A program made the translations under genes and the position numbers. From Planctomycetota bacterium (GTDB taxonomy: Bacteria; Planctomycetota; B15-G4): 45,945 nucleotides of DNA. Of the stretch, positions 28,186-37,019 are shown piece after piece. Below the pieces are notes generated by a model, which ran no database searches, was not told the DNA's origin, and worked only from the letters and a program-made list of their open reading frames with translations. Location of the stretch: the NCBI GenBank assembly GCA_003644265.1, contig QNBX01000015.1, positions 1-45,945 of the forward strand. The letters run 5' to 3'. Within the stretch, counting starts at the first letter, position 1. Every line of letters begins with the position of its first letter.

Positions 28186-28864
28186 CGTCCTGCTGTTCGC
28201 GATCCTGCCTTACCTGGCCATGGGCATCTTCTTCATCATGACCATCCAGCGCTATCGGCAGCGCACCTTCACCTACAGCAGCCTCAGCTCGCAGTTCCTG
28301 GAGAACAAGAAGCACTTCTGGGGCTCGGTGCCGTTTCACTACGGCATCCTGTTCGTGCTGATGCTGCACCTCGCCGGGCTGTTCATCCCCGACGTGATCC
28401 TGAGCTGGAACGCCGAGCCCATGCGGCTCTTCGTGACCGAGGCCACGGGCCTGGCCATGGCGGTCATCACGCTGGTGGGCCTGGTCAACATCGTGCTGCG
28501 GCGCGTGCAGGTCACCACCGCGCGCACGGTCACCACCACCAGCGACTGGATCGTCTACGCCCTGCTGGCCGTGCAGGTCATCACGGGCATCGGCGTGGCG
28601 CTGTTCCATGGCTGGGGCAGCTCGTGGTTCGCCACGTCCCTCTCGCCCTGGCTCTGGTCGCTGCTGAGGCTCGAGCCCGAGTTGGGCGGCGTGGCCGCGC
28701 TGCCCTGGCTGGTCAAGGCGCACATCGTCAACGCCTGGCTAGTGATCGGGTTCTTTCCCTTCACGCGCCTGGTGCACGTGCTGGTGGTGCCCAACCCCTA
28801 TCTGTGGCGGCGCACGCAGGTCGTCGTCTGGAACTACGACCGCAAGACGATCCGCTCCAAGTAG
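28178..28864 (+). CDS. narI: Nitrate reductase gamma subunit NarI (diheme cytochrome b)
   Basis: 228 residues from the ATG at 28178 with GTGAGGAG upstream; longer in-frame starts lie inside narJ. Five membrane helices. The four heme b ligands are His54 (PFHYGI), His64 (MLHLAG), His182 (KAHIVNAW) and His200 (LVHVLVVPNPYLW), as in E. coli NarI. It oxidises quinol at the outer face of the membrane and passes electrons to NarH, so turnover moves charge across the membrane. It overlaps narJ by 8 bp. Confidence 0.96.
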   Translation: MSDVLLFAILPYLAMGIFFIMTIQRYRQRTFTYSSLSSQFLENKKHFWGSVPFHYGILFVLMLHLAGLFIPDVILSWNAEPMRLFVTEATGLAMAVITLVGLVNIVLRRVQVTTARTVTTTSDWIVYALLAVQVITGIGVALFHGWGSSWFATSLSPWLWSLLRLEPELGGVAALPWLVKAHIVNAWLVIGFFPFTRLVHVLVVPNPYLWRRTQVVVWNYDRKTIRSK

Positions 28865-28897
28865 CCAACCACCCCTGCAGCACCCGAGGAGAACGAG

Positions 28898-30556
28898 ATG
28901 CAAGGCGACGCAAACGCCCCGCAGAAACGCGGCGGCAACACCCTGCCCCGCTGGGACGTAGAGGACGAGTCCTTCTGGGAGAGCACCGGCAAGAAGGTCG
29001 CCAGCCGGAACCTCTGGGTCTCGATCCCCAACCTGCTGTGCGGCTTCTCCGTCTGGCTGTACTGGGGCATGCTCGCCAAGTTCATCCAGAAAGCGCACTT
29101 CGCCAACCCGGACCTGTTTGGCTTCGAGGGCTGGAACGGCGGCGAGGCCATGGGCGGTGACGACTACCGCGCGCTGATGTTCACCCTGCCCGCTGTAGCC
29201 GGACTGGTGGGCGCCACGCTGCGCATCCCCAACTCGTTCATGATCGCCCTGTGCGGCGGACGCAACGTCAAGTTCATGACGACGTTGCTGCTGATCCTGC
29301 CGGCCCTGGGCGCGGGCATCGCGCTGCAGAACCCGAACACCAGCTTCATGACCTTCGTGATGCTGGCGTCGTTGTCAGGCGTGGGCGGCGGCGCGTTCGC
29401 CTCCTCCATGTCCAACATCAGCTTCTTCTACCCCAAGCGCATGCAGGGCCTGGCGCTGGGACTCAACGCGGGGCTGGGCAACGCCGGCGTCTCGGTGATG
29501 CAGTTCCTGCTGCCATGGATCATCACCTTCGGCGCCTTCGGCAGCATGGGCGGCGAGGCCTATGACGTCAGCGGCACGCCCATGTGGATCCAGAACGCGG
29601 GCTTGGTCTGGGTGCCGGTGCTGGGCTTCCTGACCGTGCTGGCCTTCCTGTTCATGAACAACATGCCGCAGCACGACTGCGGCAGCACCGCCAAGGGCGT
29701 CGGGCGCTTCCTGTGGCTCACGCTGCTGGGCTTCGTGGGTGGCGGCCTGGGCGTCTGGCTGCTGATCACGCCCTGGGGCGCCTTCCCGGCCCTGCTCAAG
29801 ATCTTCGTGATCCTGATCATCGCGGTGCTCGTGACGCTGTTCCTCATGAAGCGCTGCACGCAGCGCGACATGCGCGAGAACCTCGACAAGCAGTTCGCCA
29901 TCTTCAAGAACAAGCACAACTGGGTCATGACCTGGCTGTACTGCATGACCTTCGGCTCGTTCATCGGCTACGCCAACGCCTTCCCCAAGCTGATCGATGA
30001 CGTCTTCGGCGTGATCCGCGTGGGACCGGACGGCAGCCCGCTGGCCGAGGCCATCATCAACCCGGCCGCGCCGATCTCGTCCAAGTACATCTGGATCGGC
30101 GCCGGCGTGGGCGCGCTCATCCGCCCGGTGGGCGGTTGGCTCTCCGACAAGCTGGGCGGCGCACGCGTCACCCAGTGGGACACGGTGGTCATGATCGGCG
30201 CCACCATCGGCGCGGGTTGGTTCGTCAGCCAGGCCAGCCAGTCGCCGAACCCCGAGCAGTTCTTCATGCCCTTCCTGCTGCTCTTCATCCTGCTGTTCGC
30301 GACCACGGGCATCGGCAACGGCTCCACCTTCCGCATGATCCCCATGATCTTCGAGAAGGAGCAGGCCGGCCCCGTGCTGGGCTGGACCTCGGCCATCGCC
30401 GCCTACGGCGCATACCTCATCCCCAAGGTGTTCGCGACCCAGATCAAGGCCGGCACGCCCGAGTACGCGCTGTACGGCTTCGCGGGTTACTACGCCACCT
30501 GCCTGGGCGTGAACTGGTGGTTCTACGCCCGCAAGAACGCTGAAATCAAATGCTGA
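28898..30556 (+). CDS. narK: Nitrate/nitrite transporter NarK (NarK2-like, MFS)
   Basis: 552 residues, GAGGAG before the ATG. About twelve membrane helices. The two nitrate-signature regions are LGLNAGLGNAGVSVMQF (middle of the N-half) and TTGIGNGSTFRMIPMIF in the C-half, and RIPNSFM supplies a conserved Arg that would contact nitrate. ASSMSNISFFYPKRMQG matches E. coli NarK closely, so nitrate/nitrite exchange is the probable mode. It feeds NarG, whose active site is cytoplasmic, and removes nitrite. It is about 90 residues longer than E. coli NarK, with a 35-residue polar N-terminus and loops around 210-230 and 375-400. It overlaps actA by 7 bp, which physically links the nar and act genes. 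Confidence 0.94.
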   Translation: MQGDANAPQKRGGNTLPRWDVEDESFWESTGKKVASRNLWVSIPNLLCGFSVWLYWGMLAKFIQKAHFANPDLFGFEGWNGGEAMGGDDYRALMFTLPAVAGLVGATLRIPNSFMIALCGGRNVKFMTTLLLILPALGAGIALQNPNTSFMTFVMLASLSGVGGGAFASSMSNISFFYPKRMQGLALGLNAGLGNAGVSVMQFLLPWIITFGAFGSMGGEAYDVSGTPMWIQNAGLVWVPVLGFLTVLAFLFMNNMPQHDCGSTAKGVGRFLWLTLLGFVGGGLGVWLLITPWGAFPALLKIFVILIIAVLVTLFLMKRCTQRDMRENLDKQFAIFKNKHNWVMTWLYCMTFGSFIGYANAFPKLIDDVFGVIRVGPDGSPLAEAIINPAAPISSKYIWIGAGVGALIRPVGGWLSDKLGGARVTQWDTVVMIGATIGAGWFVSQASQSPNPEQFFMPFLLLFILLFATTGIGNGSTFRMIPMIFEKEQAGPVLGWTSAIAAYGAYLIPKVFATQIKAGTPEYALYGFAGYYATCLGVNWWFYARKNAEIKC

Positions 30557-31233
30557 TACCGCAGACGACGCACGCGCGCGTGTTCCTCGCGGCGGCCGCA
30601 TTCTTCGGGCTGGTGGCGGTGGCGAGCTCGACCGCCTGGCGCCCGCTGAACGTGCACACCGGCTACGCGCCCGAGCAACCCATCGCCTACAGCCACCGGC
30701 TGCACGCGGGTGAGCTGGGCATCGACTGCCTGTTCTGTCACTACGGCGCACGCAACAGCCGCCACGCAGGCATCCCGCCCACCAGCGTGTGCATGAACTG
30801 CCACGCCACCCTGAGCACGAACTTCGACGCGCTGCTGGAGGAGCGCGCCCTGGCCCAGGACGAGGACCGTGAGCCGCGACGCCTGGTGTCGGACGAGATC
30901 CTCAAGATCTACGCCGCCATGGGGCTGGACGCCGACCTGGAGCCCACTCCGGAGGGGCCCCGTCCCATCCCCTGGGTGCGGGTGCACAACCTGCCCGACT
31001 TCGTGGCCTTCAACCACAGCGTGCACGTGGCGCGGGACATCGCCTGCGAGAGCTGCCATGGGCCGGTGCAGGCCATGGAGCGCGTGCGCCAGGAGAGCGA
31101 CCTCAGCATGGGCTGGTGCGTCAACTGCCACCGCGAGAACGGCCTGGAGCCGCACATGGGCACGGGCAGCCCGGGCGAGCGCCTCGATCCCTCCGAGCAG
31201 GTCTCCACCGACTGCTCCGTCTGCCACTACTGA
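30550..31233 (+). CDS. actA: Alternative complex III subunit ActA, pentaheme cytochrome c
   Basis: 227 residues. N-terminal membrane anchor or uncleaved signal (about 10-28). Five CxxCH heme sites: CLFCH (60), CMNCH (81), CESCH (166), CVNCH (190) and CSVCH (222). Phrases such as PIAYSHRLHAGELGIDCLFCH and FNHSVHV place His ligands before the hemes in the usual ActA order. In alternative complex III this subunit wires electrons from the quinol site and ActB to the monoheme ActE and to outside acceptors. The ATG overlaps the narK stop by 7 bp, so the complex is expressed with the nitrate reductase. A 106-bp gap with short repeats separates it from actB. Confidence 0.9.
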   Translation: MLIPQTTHARVFLAAAAFFGLVAVASSTAWRPLNVHTGYAPEQPIAYSHRLHAGELGIDCLFCHYGARNSRHAGIPPTSVCMNCHATLSTNFDALLEERALAQDEDREPRRLVSDEILKIYAAMGLDADLEPTPEGPRPIPWVRVHNLPDFVAFNHSVHVARDIACESCHGPVQAMERVRQESDLSMGWCVNCHRENGLEPHMGTGSPGERLDPSEQVSTDCSVCHY

Positions 31234-31251
31234 AGCGCCCTGTGCCCCAGC

Positions 31252-31319
31252 CCGCAGACCCACACCGCAGACCCACGCAGCCTGCCCACCGTTACGACCC
31301 CAAGACCGACCCCAAGACC
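31252..31319 (+). repeat. Two short tandem duplications between actA and actB
   Basis: CCGCAGACCCACA (31252-31264) is followed directly by CCGCAGACCCACG (31265-31277). GACCCCAAGACC (31296-31307) is followed directly by the same 12 bases (31308-31319). They fill the only gap over 60 bp inside the nar-act cluster. The stretch has little self-pairing and looks like slippage duplications or an unstructured spacer. Confidence 0.6.
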
Positions 31320-31339
31320 ACCCTGGGAAGCGCCTGAAC

Positions 31340-34300
31340 ATGACCACCTCGCGAGAGACGACCTGGTTCCGGTCTCCGGAGGAGCGCGGCGCCGGAGCGC
31401 CTCGCGCCACGCCCGAGTTCCCCTGTCCCGCACCCGCCGCCGCGGGCGTCGATCGGCGCGCCTTCCTGCGCCTGGTGGGCTTCAGCTTCGCCGCGGCCAG
31501 CGTGAGCGCCTGCTCGCGCGGACCGGCCCAGACGGCCCTGACCCACACCGGCACGCCCGAGGACATGCTGGCCGGCAAGGCCTACTGGATCGCCTCGACG
31601 TCCTGGGCTGATGGCAGCGGCGGCGGCGTGCTGGTGCGCTGCCGCGATGGTCGCCCCGTGAAGTTGGAGGGCAATCCCGAGCACCCGCTGAATCGTGGCG
31701 GGCTCACCGCCAGCACCCAGGCCTCGCTGCTGTCGCTCTACGACGATCAGCGTATCGACGGCCCGCTGCTCGACGGGCAACCGGTGAGCTGGGACGCCCT
31801 CGATCAGGCCGTGATGCAGCACCTGGACGCGATCACGGCGGCCGGCGGCACCGTGCGCCTGCTCAGCTCCACCCTGACCGGCCCCAGCACGCGGGCCTGG
31901 ATCGATCGCTTCGTGGCGGCGGCCCCCGGCCGCGCGCAGGTGGTCTACGACGCGCTCTCCTGCTCAGCCCAACTCGACGCCTACGAGGCGGCCTACGGCG
32001 TGCGCGCGCTGCCGCGTCACGACCTGGCGGCGGCCAAGCTGCTGGCCGTGTTCGACGCGGACCCGCTGGGCACCTGGATCTCCCCCGCCGAGTACGCGCG
32101 CGACTACGCCAGCGCGCGCAAGCCCGACGGCCCGCAGGCCGACATGAGCCGCCACTGGCAGTTCGAGGCGCGCATGTCGCTGACGGGCACCCGCGCCGAT
32201 CGCCGCGTGCGCGTCGCGCCCAGCGAGACAGCCCCGGCCCTGGCGCAGCTGGCGGCCGCGCTGGCCGCGCACGCCGGCGTGCCCCTGCCCGGACCGGCCC
32301 CCGCCGACGACGCCCTGCGCCCCGAGCTGCGCGCGGCCCTGGGCGAGCTGGCCGACGAGCTCTGGCAGCGGCGACGCGACGGGCTGGTGCTGTGCGGCAG
32401 CAACGATCGCGACGCCCAGCTGATCACCTGCTGGATCAACGAGCTGCTCGGCAACCAGGGCCGCACTTGGCACCTGGACTCACCCTCGCACCAGCGCCAG
32501 GGCGACGACCGCGCGGTCGAGGCCCTGCGCCAGGAGCTGCAGGCCGGCGACGTCGACCTGCTCATCACGGCGGGCTGCAACCCCGCCTACGACCTGCCGG
32601 GCATGGCCGAAGCCATCGCGACGGCGGGCGCGCACGTGAGCCTGGCCGGCCTGGCCGACGAGACCTCCGCGCTGGCGAGCATGATCTGCCCCGAGCCCCA
32701 CGAGCTGGAGCGCTGGGACGACGCCGAGCCCCGCGCGGGCCTGTTCTGCACCAGCCAGCCCACCCTGCCGCCGCTGCGCGACACCCGCAGCCTGCGCGCC
32801 AGCCTGGCGCGCTGGATGGGCGACGCGCGCGACGACCGCGAGCTGCTCAAGGCTCACTGGCGCGAGCAACTGGACGCGCGCCGCCCAGACCACGAGCTGC
32901 CCTTCGAGATCTGGTTCAACCAGGTGCTGGAGCGCGGCTTCGTGCAGCTCCCGGCGGCCCCGGTCCAGCAGCCAGGCGCCTTCTCGGACGCCACCCTGGG
33001 CCAGGCGCTCGGCGCGGTCGCGGCCGCGGCAGCGACGGACCCAGCGGCAGGCAGCGACGAGCTGCGCGTGCTGCTCTACCCCAAGGTCGGCCTGCTCGAC
33101 GGACGCGGCGCGCACAACCCCTGGCTGCAGGAGCTGCCCGACCCCGTCACCAAGACCACCTGGGACAACCACGCCGACCTCTCCCCCGCCACGGCGCAGC
33201 GCCTGGGGCTGAGCGACGGCGACATGATCCGCCTGAGCTGCACGGACGACCCCAGCCTGCCGGCGCTCGAGCTGCCCGTGCTGACCCAGCCGGGCCAGGC
33301 CGACGACGTGGTGGCCGTGGCCCTGGGCTACGGCCGCGCGGGCACGGACCGCTTCACCAACATTGGCCCGGAGTGGATCGAGGCCGAGGCCACGGTGCAG
33401 CCGGGTGACACCATCGGCGTGAACGCCGCGCCCTGGCTGTCGTTCCGCGACGGCGCCTTCGCCACGGACACGCGCCGCGCCAGCGTGGCCGCCACGGGCG
33501 CGCGGCGCGAGGCCGCCTGTACCCAGGATCACCACAGCCTGGCCGTGCCCGAGCACCTGGCCCCCAAGCGCGGCGCGGTGCGCGACGCCGTGCACCTGGT
33601 GGCCCTCCCGGACCTGCACGCCACCGGCGCGCACGGCGCCGGCGAGTCCCACGGCGGTGACGTCGAGCTGTGGGCCGACGACCACAAGCCGCGCGGGCAC
33701 CACTGGGGCCTGGCCATCGACCTGACCGCCTGCACGGGCTGCTCGGCCTGCGTCATCGGCTGTCAGGCCGAGAACAACGTGCCCGTGGTCGGGCGCGACG
33801 AGGTGCGCCGCCACCGCGAGATGAGCTGGCTGCGCATCGACCGCTACTACGCCGACAAGGGCGACGGCGACGTGGACGTGGTGCACCAGCCGCTCATGTG
33901 CCAGCACTGCGGCCACGCCCCCTGCGAGACGGTCTGCCCCGTGCTGGCCACCATGCACAGCAACGAGGGCCTCAACACCCAGGTCTACAATCGCTGCGTC
34001 GGCACGCGCTACTGCGCCAACAACTGCCCGTACAAGACGCGCCGCTTCAACTGGTTCGAGTACGGCAAGCCGGACCGCATGCAGAACATGGCGCTCAACC
34101 CGGACGTGACCATCCGCAGCCGGGGCATCATGGAGAAGTGCTCCATGTGCGTGCAGCGCATCCAGGAGGCCAAGGCCGACGCCAAGCGCCGCGGCGAGCC
34201 CCTGGCGGACGGTGACATCCAGACCGCCTGCCAGCAGAGCTGCCCCAGCAACGCGATCGTCTTCGGCGACATCTCCGACCCGCACAGCGAGGTCTCGCGG

Positions 34301-34405
34301 CTGGCGTCCGCGCCCCGCGCCTACACCGTGCTGGAGGAACTCAACCTCAAGCCGGGGGTGCGCTACCTGGCCGACGTCCGCAACACCGAAGGAGCGAAGG
34401 GATGA
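31340..34405 (+). CDS. actB: Alternative complex III subunit ActB (molybdopterin-oxidoreductase-like plus Fe-S domain)
   Basis: 1021 residues from the ATG at 31340; longer in-frame starts overlap actA. A twin-arginine signal, DRRAFLRLVGFS (Arg39, Arg40), is followed by SVSAC (Cys58), which may be lipidated. The central part is the ActB1-like domain related to molybdopterin oxidoreductases but without the N-terminal Fe-S and Mo ligands, ending with ALGYGRAGTDRFTN. The C-terminal part (from about 795) has four cluster motifs: CTGCSACVIGC, CQHCGHAPCETVCP, CVGTRYCANNCP and CSMCVQR with a later CQQSCP. This is the ActB fusion typical of alternative complex III, on the outer face of the membrane. 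The stop overlaps the next start (ATGA). Confidence 0.92.
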   Translation: MTTSRETTWFRSPEERGAGAPRATPEFPCPAPAAAGVDRRAFLRLVGFSFAAASVSACSRGPAQTALTHTGTPEDMLAGKAYWIASTSWADGSGGGVLVRCRDGRPVKLEGNPEHPLNRGGLTASTQASLLSLYDDQRIDGPLLDGQPVSWDALDQAVMQHLDAITAAGGTVRLLSSTLTGPSTRAWIDRFVAAAPGRAQVVYDALSCSAQLDAYEAAYGVRALPRHDLAAAKLLAVFDADPLGTWISPAEYARDYASARKPDGPQADMSRHWQFEARMSLTGTRADRRVRVAPSETAPALAQLAAALAAHAGVPLPGPAPADDALRPELRAALGELADELWQRRRDGLVLCGSNDRDAQLITCWINELLGNQGRTWHLDSPSHQRQGDDRAVEALRQELQAGDVDLLITAGCNPAYDLPGMAEAIATAGAHVSLAGLADETSALASMICPEPHELERWDDAEPRAGLFCTSQPTLPPLRDTRSLRASLARWMGDARDDRELLKAHWREQLDARRPDHELPFEIWFNQVLERGFVQLPAAPVQQPGAFSDATLGQALGAVAAAAATDPAAGSDELRVLLYPKVGLLDGRGAHNPWLQELPDPVTKTTWDNHADLSPATAQRLGLSDGDMIRLSCTDDPSLPALELPVLTQPGQADDVVAVALGYGRAGTDRFTNIGPEWIEAEATVQPGDTIGVNAAPWLSFRDGAFATDTRRASVAATGARREAACTQDHHSLAVPEHLAPKRGAVRDAVHLVALPDLHATGAHGAGESHGGDVELWADDHKPRGHHWGLAIDLTACTGCSACVIGCQAENNVPVVGRDEVRRHREMSWLRIDRYYADKGDGDVDVVHQPLMCQHCGHAPCETVCPVLATMHSNEGLNTQVYNRCVGTRYCANNCPYKTRRFNWFEYGKPDRMQNMALNPDVTIRSRGIMEKCSMCVQRIQEAKADAKRRGEPLADGDIQTACQQSCPSNAIVFGDISDPHSEVSRLASAPRAYTVLEELNLKPGVRYLADVRNTEGAKG

Positions 34406-36447
34406 GCGCTGACCAGCGGCCCCCGGCCGGAATCGCAGCCGCCACGGCGCAGGCGGGAGCCACGAGCGCTCCCGGCCTGCCCTCGGACCTGAGCGCAGGC
34501 GCAACGCTCCCCCGCGACCTGGATGCCGAAGCACAGCTGCCGCTGATCCAGGGGGTCACCACGCCCGGCGAGGTCACGCGCGACGTCTGCGAGCCCATCG
34601 AGCGCGGGCCCACGAAGCTCTGGTACATCGCCATCATGGTGTCGGCCAGCGCGCTGCTGATCGGCGCCGCCTGCGTGGCCTATCAGGTGGCCGTGGGCAT
34701 CGGCACCTGGGGCCTCAACCGCACCGTGGGCTGGGCCTTCGACATCACCAACTTCGTCTTCTGGGTGGGCATCGGCCACGCCGGCACGCTGATCTCGGCC
34801 GTGCTGCTGCTGCTGCGCCAGCGCTGGCGCACGTCCATCAACCGCTCGGCGGAGGCCATGACGCTGTTCGCGGTCATGTGCGCGGGGCTGTTCCCGCTGA
34901 TCCACATGGGACGGCCCTGGCTGGCGCACTGGGTCTTCCCCTACCCCAACCTGCGCGGCCCGCTGTGGGTCAACTTCCGCAGCCCGCTGCTGTGGGACGT
35001 GTTCGCCATCGGCACGTACTTCATCATCTCGGCGGTCTTCTGGTACATCGGCCTGGTGCCCGACCTGGCCACCATGCGCGACCGCGCCTCGGGCCTGCGT
35101 CGCAAAGTGATCGCGTTCTTCGCCCTGCGCTGGAACGGCTCGGGGCGCACCTGGGCCCGCTGGGAGATGGCCTGCCTGCTGCTGGCCGCCCTGGCCACGC
35201 CGCTGGTGGTGAGCGTGCACAGCGTCGTCAGCACCGACTTCGCCACGGCCACCGTGCCCGGCTGGCACACCACGGTCTTCCCGCCCTACTTCGTGATCGG
35301 CGCCGTGTTCAGCGGATTCGCCATGGTGCTCACGCTGATGCTGGTGGCGCGGCGCGTCATGCGCCTCGAGGGCTACATCACGCACAAGCACATCGGCGCC
35401 ATGTGCAAGGTGATCGTCTTCACCAGCAGCATCGTGGGCATGGCCTACGGCATCGAGCTGTTCATCGCCTGGTACTCGGGCAGCCCCTACGAGCAGTTCG
35501 CCTTCGCCAACCGCATCTTCGGCCCCATGGGCTGGACCTACGGGATCATGGTGGCCTGCAACGTGCTCACGCCGCAGCTGCTGTGGTTCAAGCGCATCCG
35601 CAAGTCGATCCCGGCCATCTTCGCCATCACCTTGCTGATCAACGTGGGCATGTGGTTCGAGCGCTTCGTGATCATCGTGTCCTCGCTCAGCCGCGACTAC
35701 CTGCCCTCGGCCTGGGCCAGCTACACGCCCACGCTGATCGAGCTGGGCACCCTGCTGGGCAGCTTCGGTCTGTTCTTCACGGCCTTCCTGATCTTCTGTC
35801 GCTTCCTGCCCATGATCGCCATGGCGGAGGTGCGGGCGGTGGTGGCCGAGCAGCAGCACGACGCCCACGGGCACGCACACGCGAGCCCTGAGGTGATCGT
35901 GCCCGAGCCGGCCCCCGCCGAGCGCTGCGGGCTGCGCCAGGTGGGCGTCTTTGACGGGCCCGACGGGCTGCTGGCCGCGGTGCGCGATGCACGCCAACGC
36001 GGTCTGCACATCATCGACGCCTTCACGCCCCACCCGGTACACGGGCTCGACGACGCCCTGGGCCGGCGCCGCTCACGGCTGCCCTTCGTGACCCTGGTCT
36101 GCGGCGCCATCGGCCTGAGCGTGGCGCTCTGGTTCCAATACTGGGCCTCGTCCACCGACTGGCCCATCGACGTGGGCGGCAAGCCCTTCGACTCCCTGCC
36201 GGCCTTCGTGCCCATCGCCTTCGAGCTGATGGTGCTGTTGGCGGGCCTGGGCACGGCGGCGGCGCTGATCATCCGCAGCCGGCTGCGCCCGGACACCGGC
36301 AGCACAAACGTCGCGCCGCCGGGCGCCACCAGCGATCGCTTCGTGCTGGTGCTCGAGCGGGTCGACGCCTCTCTCTCCCAAGACGACGTCGGTCAGCTCT
36401 GGTCGCGACACGGCGCGCTGGACTCCTGGACGGAGCACGAATCATGA
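34402..36447 (+). CDS. Fused alternative complex III subunits ActC (NrfD-like) and ActD (DUF3341)
   Basis: 681 residues. Residues about 70-475 form an NrfD/PsrC-type quinol-interacting protein with about ten membrane helices (for example WAFDITNFVFWVGIGHAGTL, FPLIHMGRPW and FCRFLPMIAM). A His-rich linker (DAHGHAHAS) follows. From about residue 511 a second unit begins with VGVFDGPDGLLAAVRDAR and contains two membrane helices (LPFVTLVCGAIGLSVALWF and FELMVLLAGLGTAAALII), which is the ActD layout. Separate actC and actD genes are the usual state, so this is a natural fusion. No stop or shift is seen at the join. It should form the quinol site and the neighbouring ActD anchor of the complex. It overlaps both neighbours by ATGA. 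Confidence 0.88.
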   Translation: MSADQRPPAGIAAATAQAGATSAPGLPSDLSAGATLPRDLDAEAQLPLIQGVTTPGEVTRDVCEPIERGPTKLWYIAIMVSASALLIGAACVAYQVAVGIGTWGLNRTVGWAFDITNFVFWVGIGHAGTLISAVLLLLRQRWRTSINRSAEAMTLFAVMCAGLFPLIHMGRPWLAHWVFPYPNLRGPLWVNFRSPLLWDVFAIGTYFIISAVFWYIGLVPDLATMRDRASGLRRKVIAFFALRWNGSGRTWARWEMACLLLAALATPLVVSVHSVVSTDFATATVPGWHTTVFPPYFVIGAVFSGFAMVLTLMLVARRVMRLEGYITHKHIGAMCKVIVFTSSIVGMAYGIELFIAWYSGSPYEQFAFANRIFGPMGWTYGIMVACNVLTPQLLWFKRIRKSIPAIFAITLLINVGMWFERFVIIVSSLSRDYLPSAWASYTPTLIELGTLLGSFGLFFTAFLIFCRFLPMIAMAEVRAVVAEQQHDAHGHAHASPEVIVPEPAPAERCGLRQVGVFDGPDGLLAAVRDARQRGLHIIDAFTPHPVHGLDDALGRRRSRLPFVTLVCGAIGLSVALWFQYWASSTDWPIDVGGKPFDSLPAFVPIAFELMVLLAGLGTAAALIIRSRLRPDTGSTNVAPPGATSDRFVLVLERVDASLSQDDVGQLWSRHGALDSWTEHES

Positions 36448-37019
36448 GCAGCCGCGCGCTCTTCCTGATCTGGACCGCTGGCATCTGCATGGGGCTGCTG
36501 GCGCTGCAGGCGCTGATGCGTAACGACCCCCAGCAGCGTCACTTCGAAATCTTCACGGAGATGGCGTACAGCCAGGCGTCGGAGGCCTTCACGCCCAACC
36601 GCTGGTTCGCGGACGGCAAGACGCTGCAGCCCCTGGTGGCGGGCGTCGTGCCGCGCGGGCATCAGCCCTTCCCGTTCGGCGAGGGCCCCGACGAGGCGCG
36701 CCGCGCAGGGCAAGAGCTCGTCAACCCCGTCGCGGCCGACGACAGCGCCGCGCGCGACCGGGGCGCCGAACTGTTCCGCATCTACTGCCTGGTGTGCCAT
36801 GACGCGCGGGGCAACGGCGAGGGCCCGGTGGTGCTGCGCGGCATGCTGCCGCCGCCGTCGCTGCACGCGGTCCGCGCGACCCAGATGGCCGACGGCGAGA
36901 TGTTCCACGTGCTCACGCGCGGCCAGGGAAACATGGCCTCGTATGCGGCGCAGCTCAGCCCGGACGAGCGCTGGGCGGTGATCCAACACATCCGCAGGCT
37001 GCAACAGGAGGGATCGTGA
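36444..37019 (+). CDS. actE: Alternative complex III subunit ActE, monoheme cytochrome c
   Basis: 191 residues. Residues 5-24 are a membrane anchor. One heme site, CLVCH (115-119), lies in a class I cytochrome c domain (GAELFRIYCLVCHDARGNGE), with a Met in GQGNMASY as probable sixth ligand. MRNDPQQRHFEIFTEM and NRWFADGKTLQPLVAG before the heme domain are typical of ActE. It takes electrons from ActA and hands them to a soluble or membrane cytochrome c or an oxidase. The start overlaps the previous stop, and its stop overlaps the next start (GTGA). Confidence 0.9.
   Translation: MSSRALFLIWTAGICMGLLALQALMRNDPQQRHFEIFTEMAYSQASEAFTPNRWFADGKTLQPLVAGVVPRGHQPFPFGEGPDEARRAGQELVNPVAADDSAARDRGAELFRIYCLVCHDARGNGEGPVVLRGMLPPPSLHAVRATQMADGEMFHVLTRGQGNMASYAAQLSPDERWAVIQHIRRLQQEGS

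Noticed and set aside
30869..31339. Extended N-terminus for actB starting inside actA
   Set aside because: The extra residues are out of frame with the heme protein and Arg/Ser/Thr-rich; the twin-arginine signal follows the ATG at 31340 at normal distance.
32480..34534. 684-residue minus-strand open frame opposite actB
   Set aside because: Antisense shadow; no domain or start signal, while the plus strand carries conserved Fe-S motifs.
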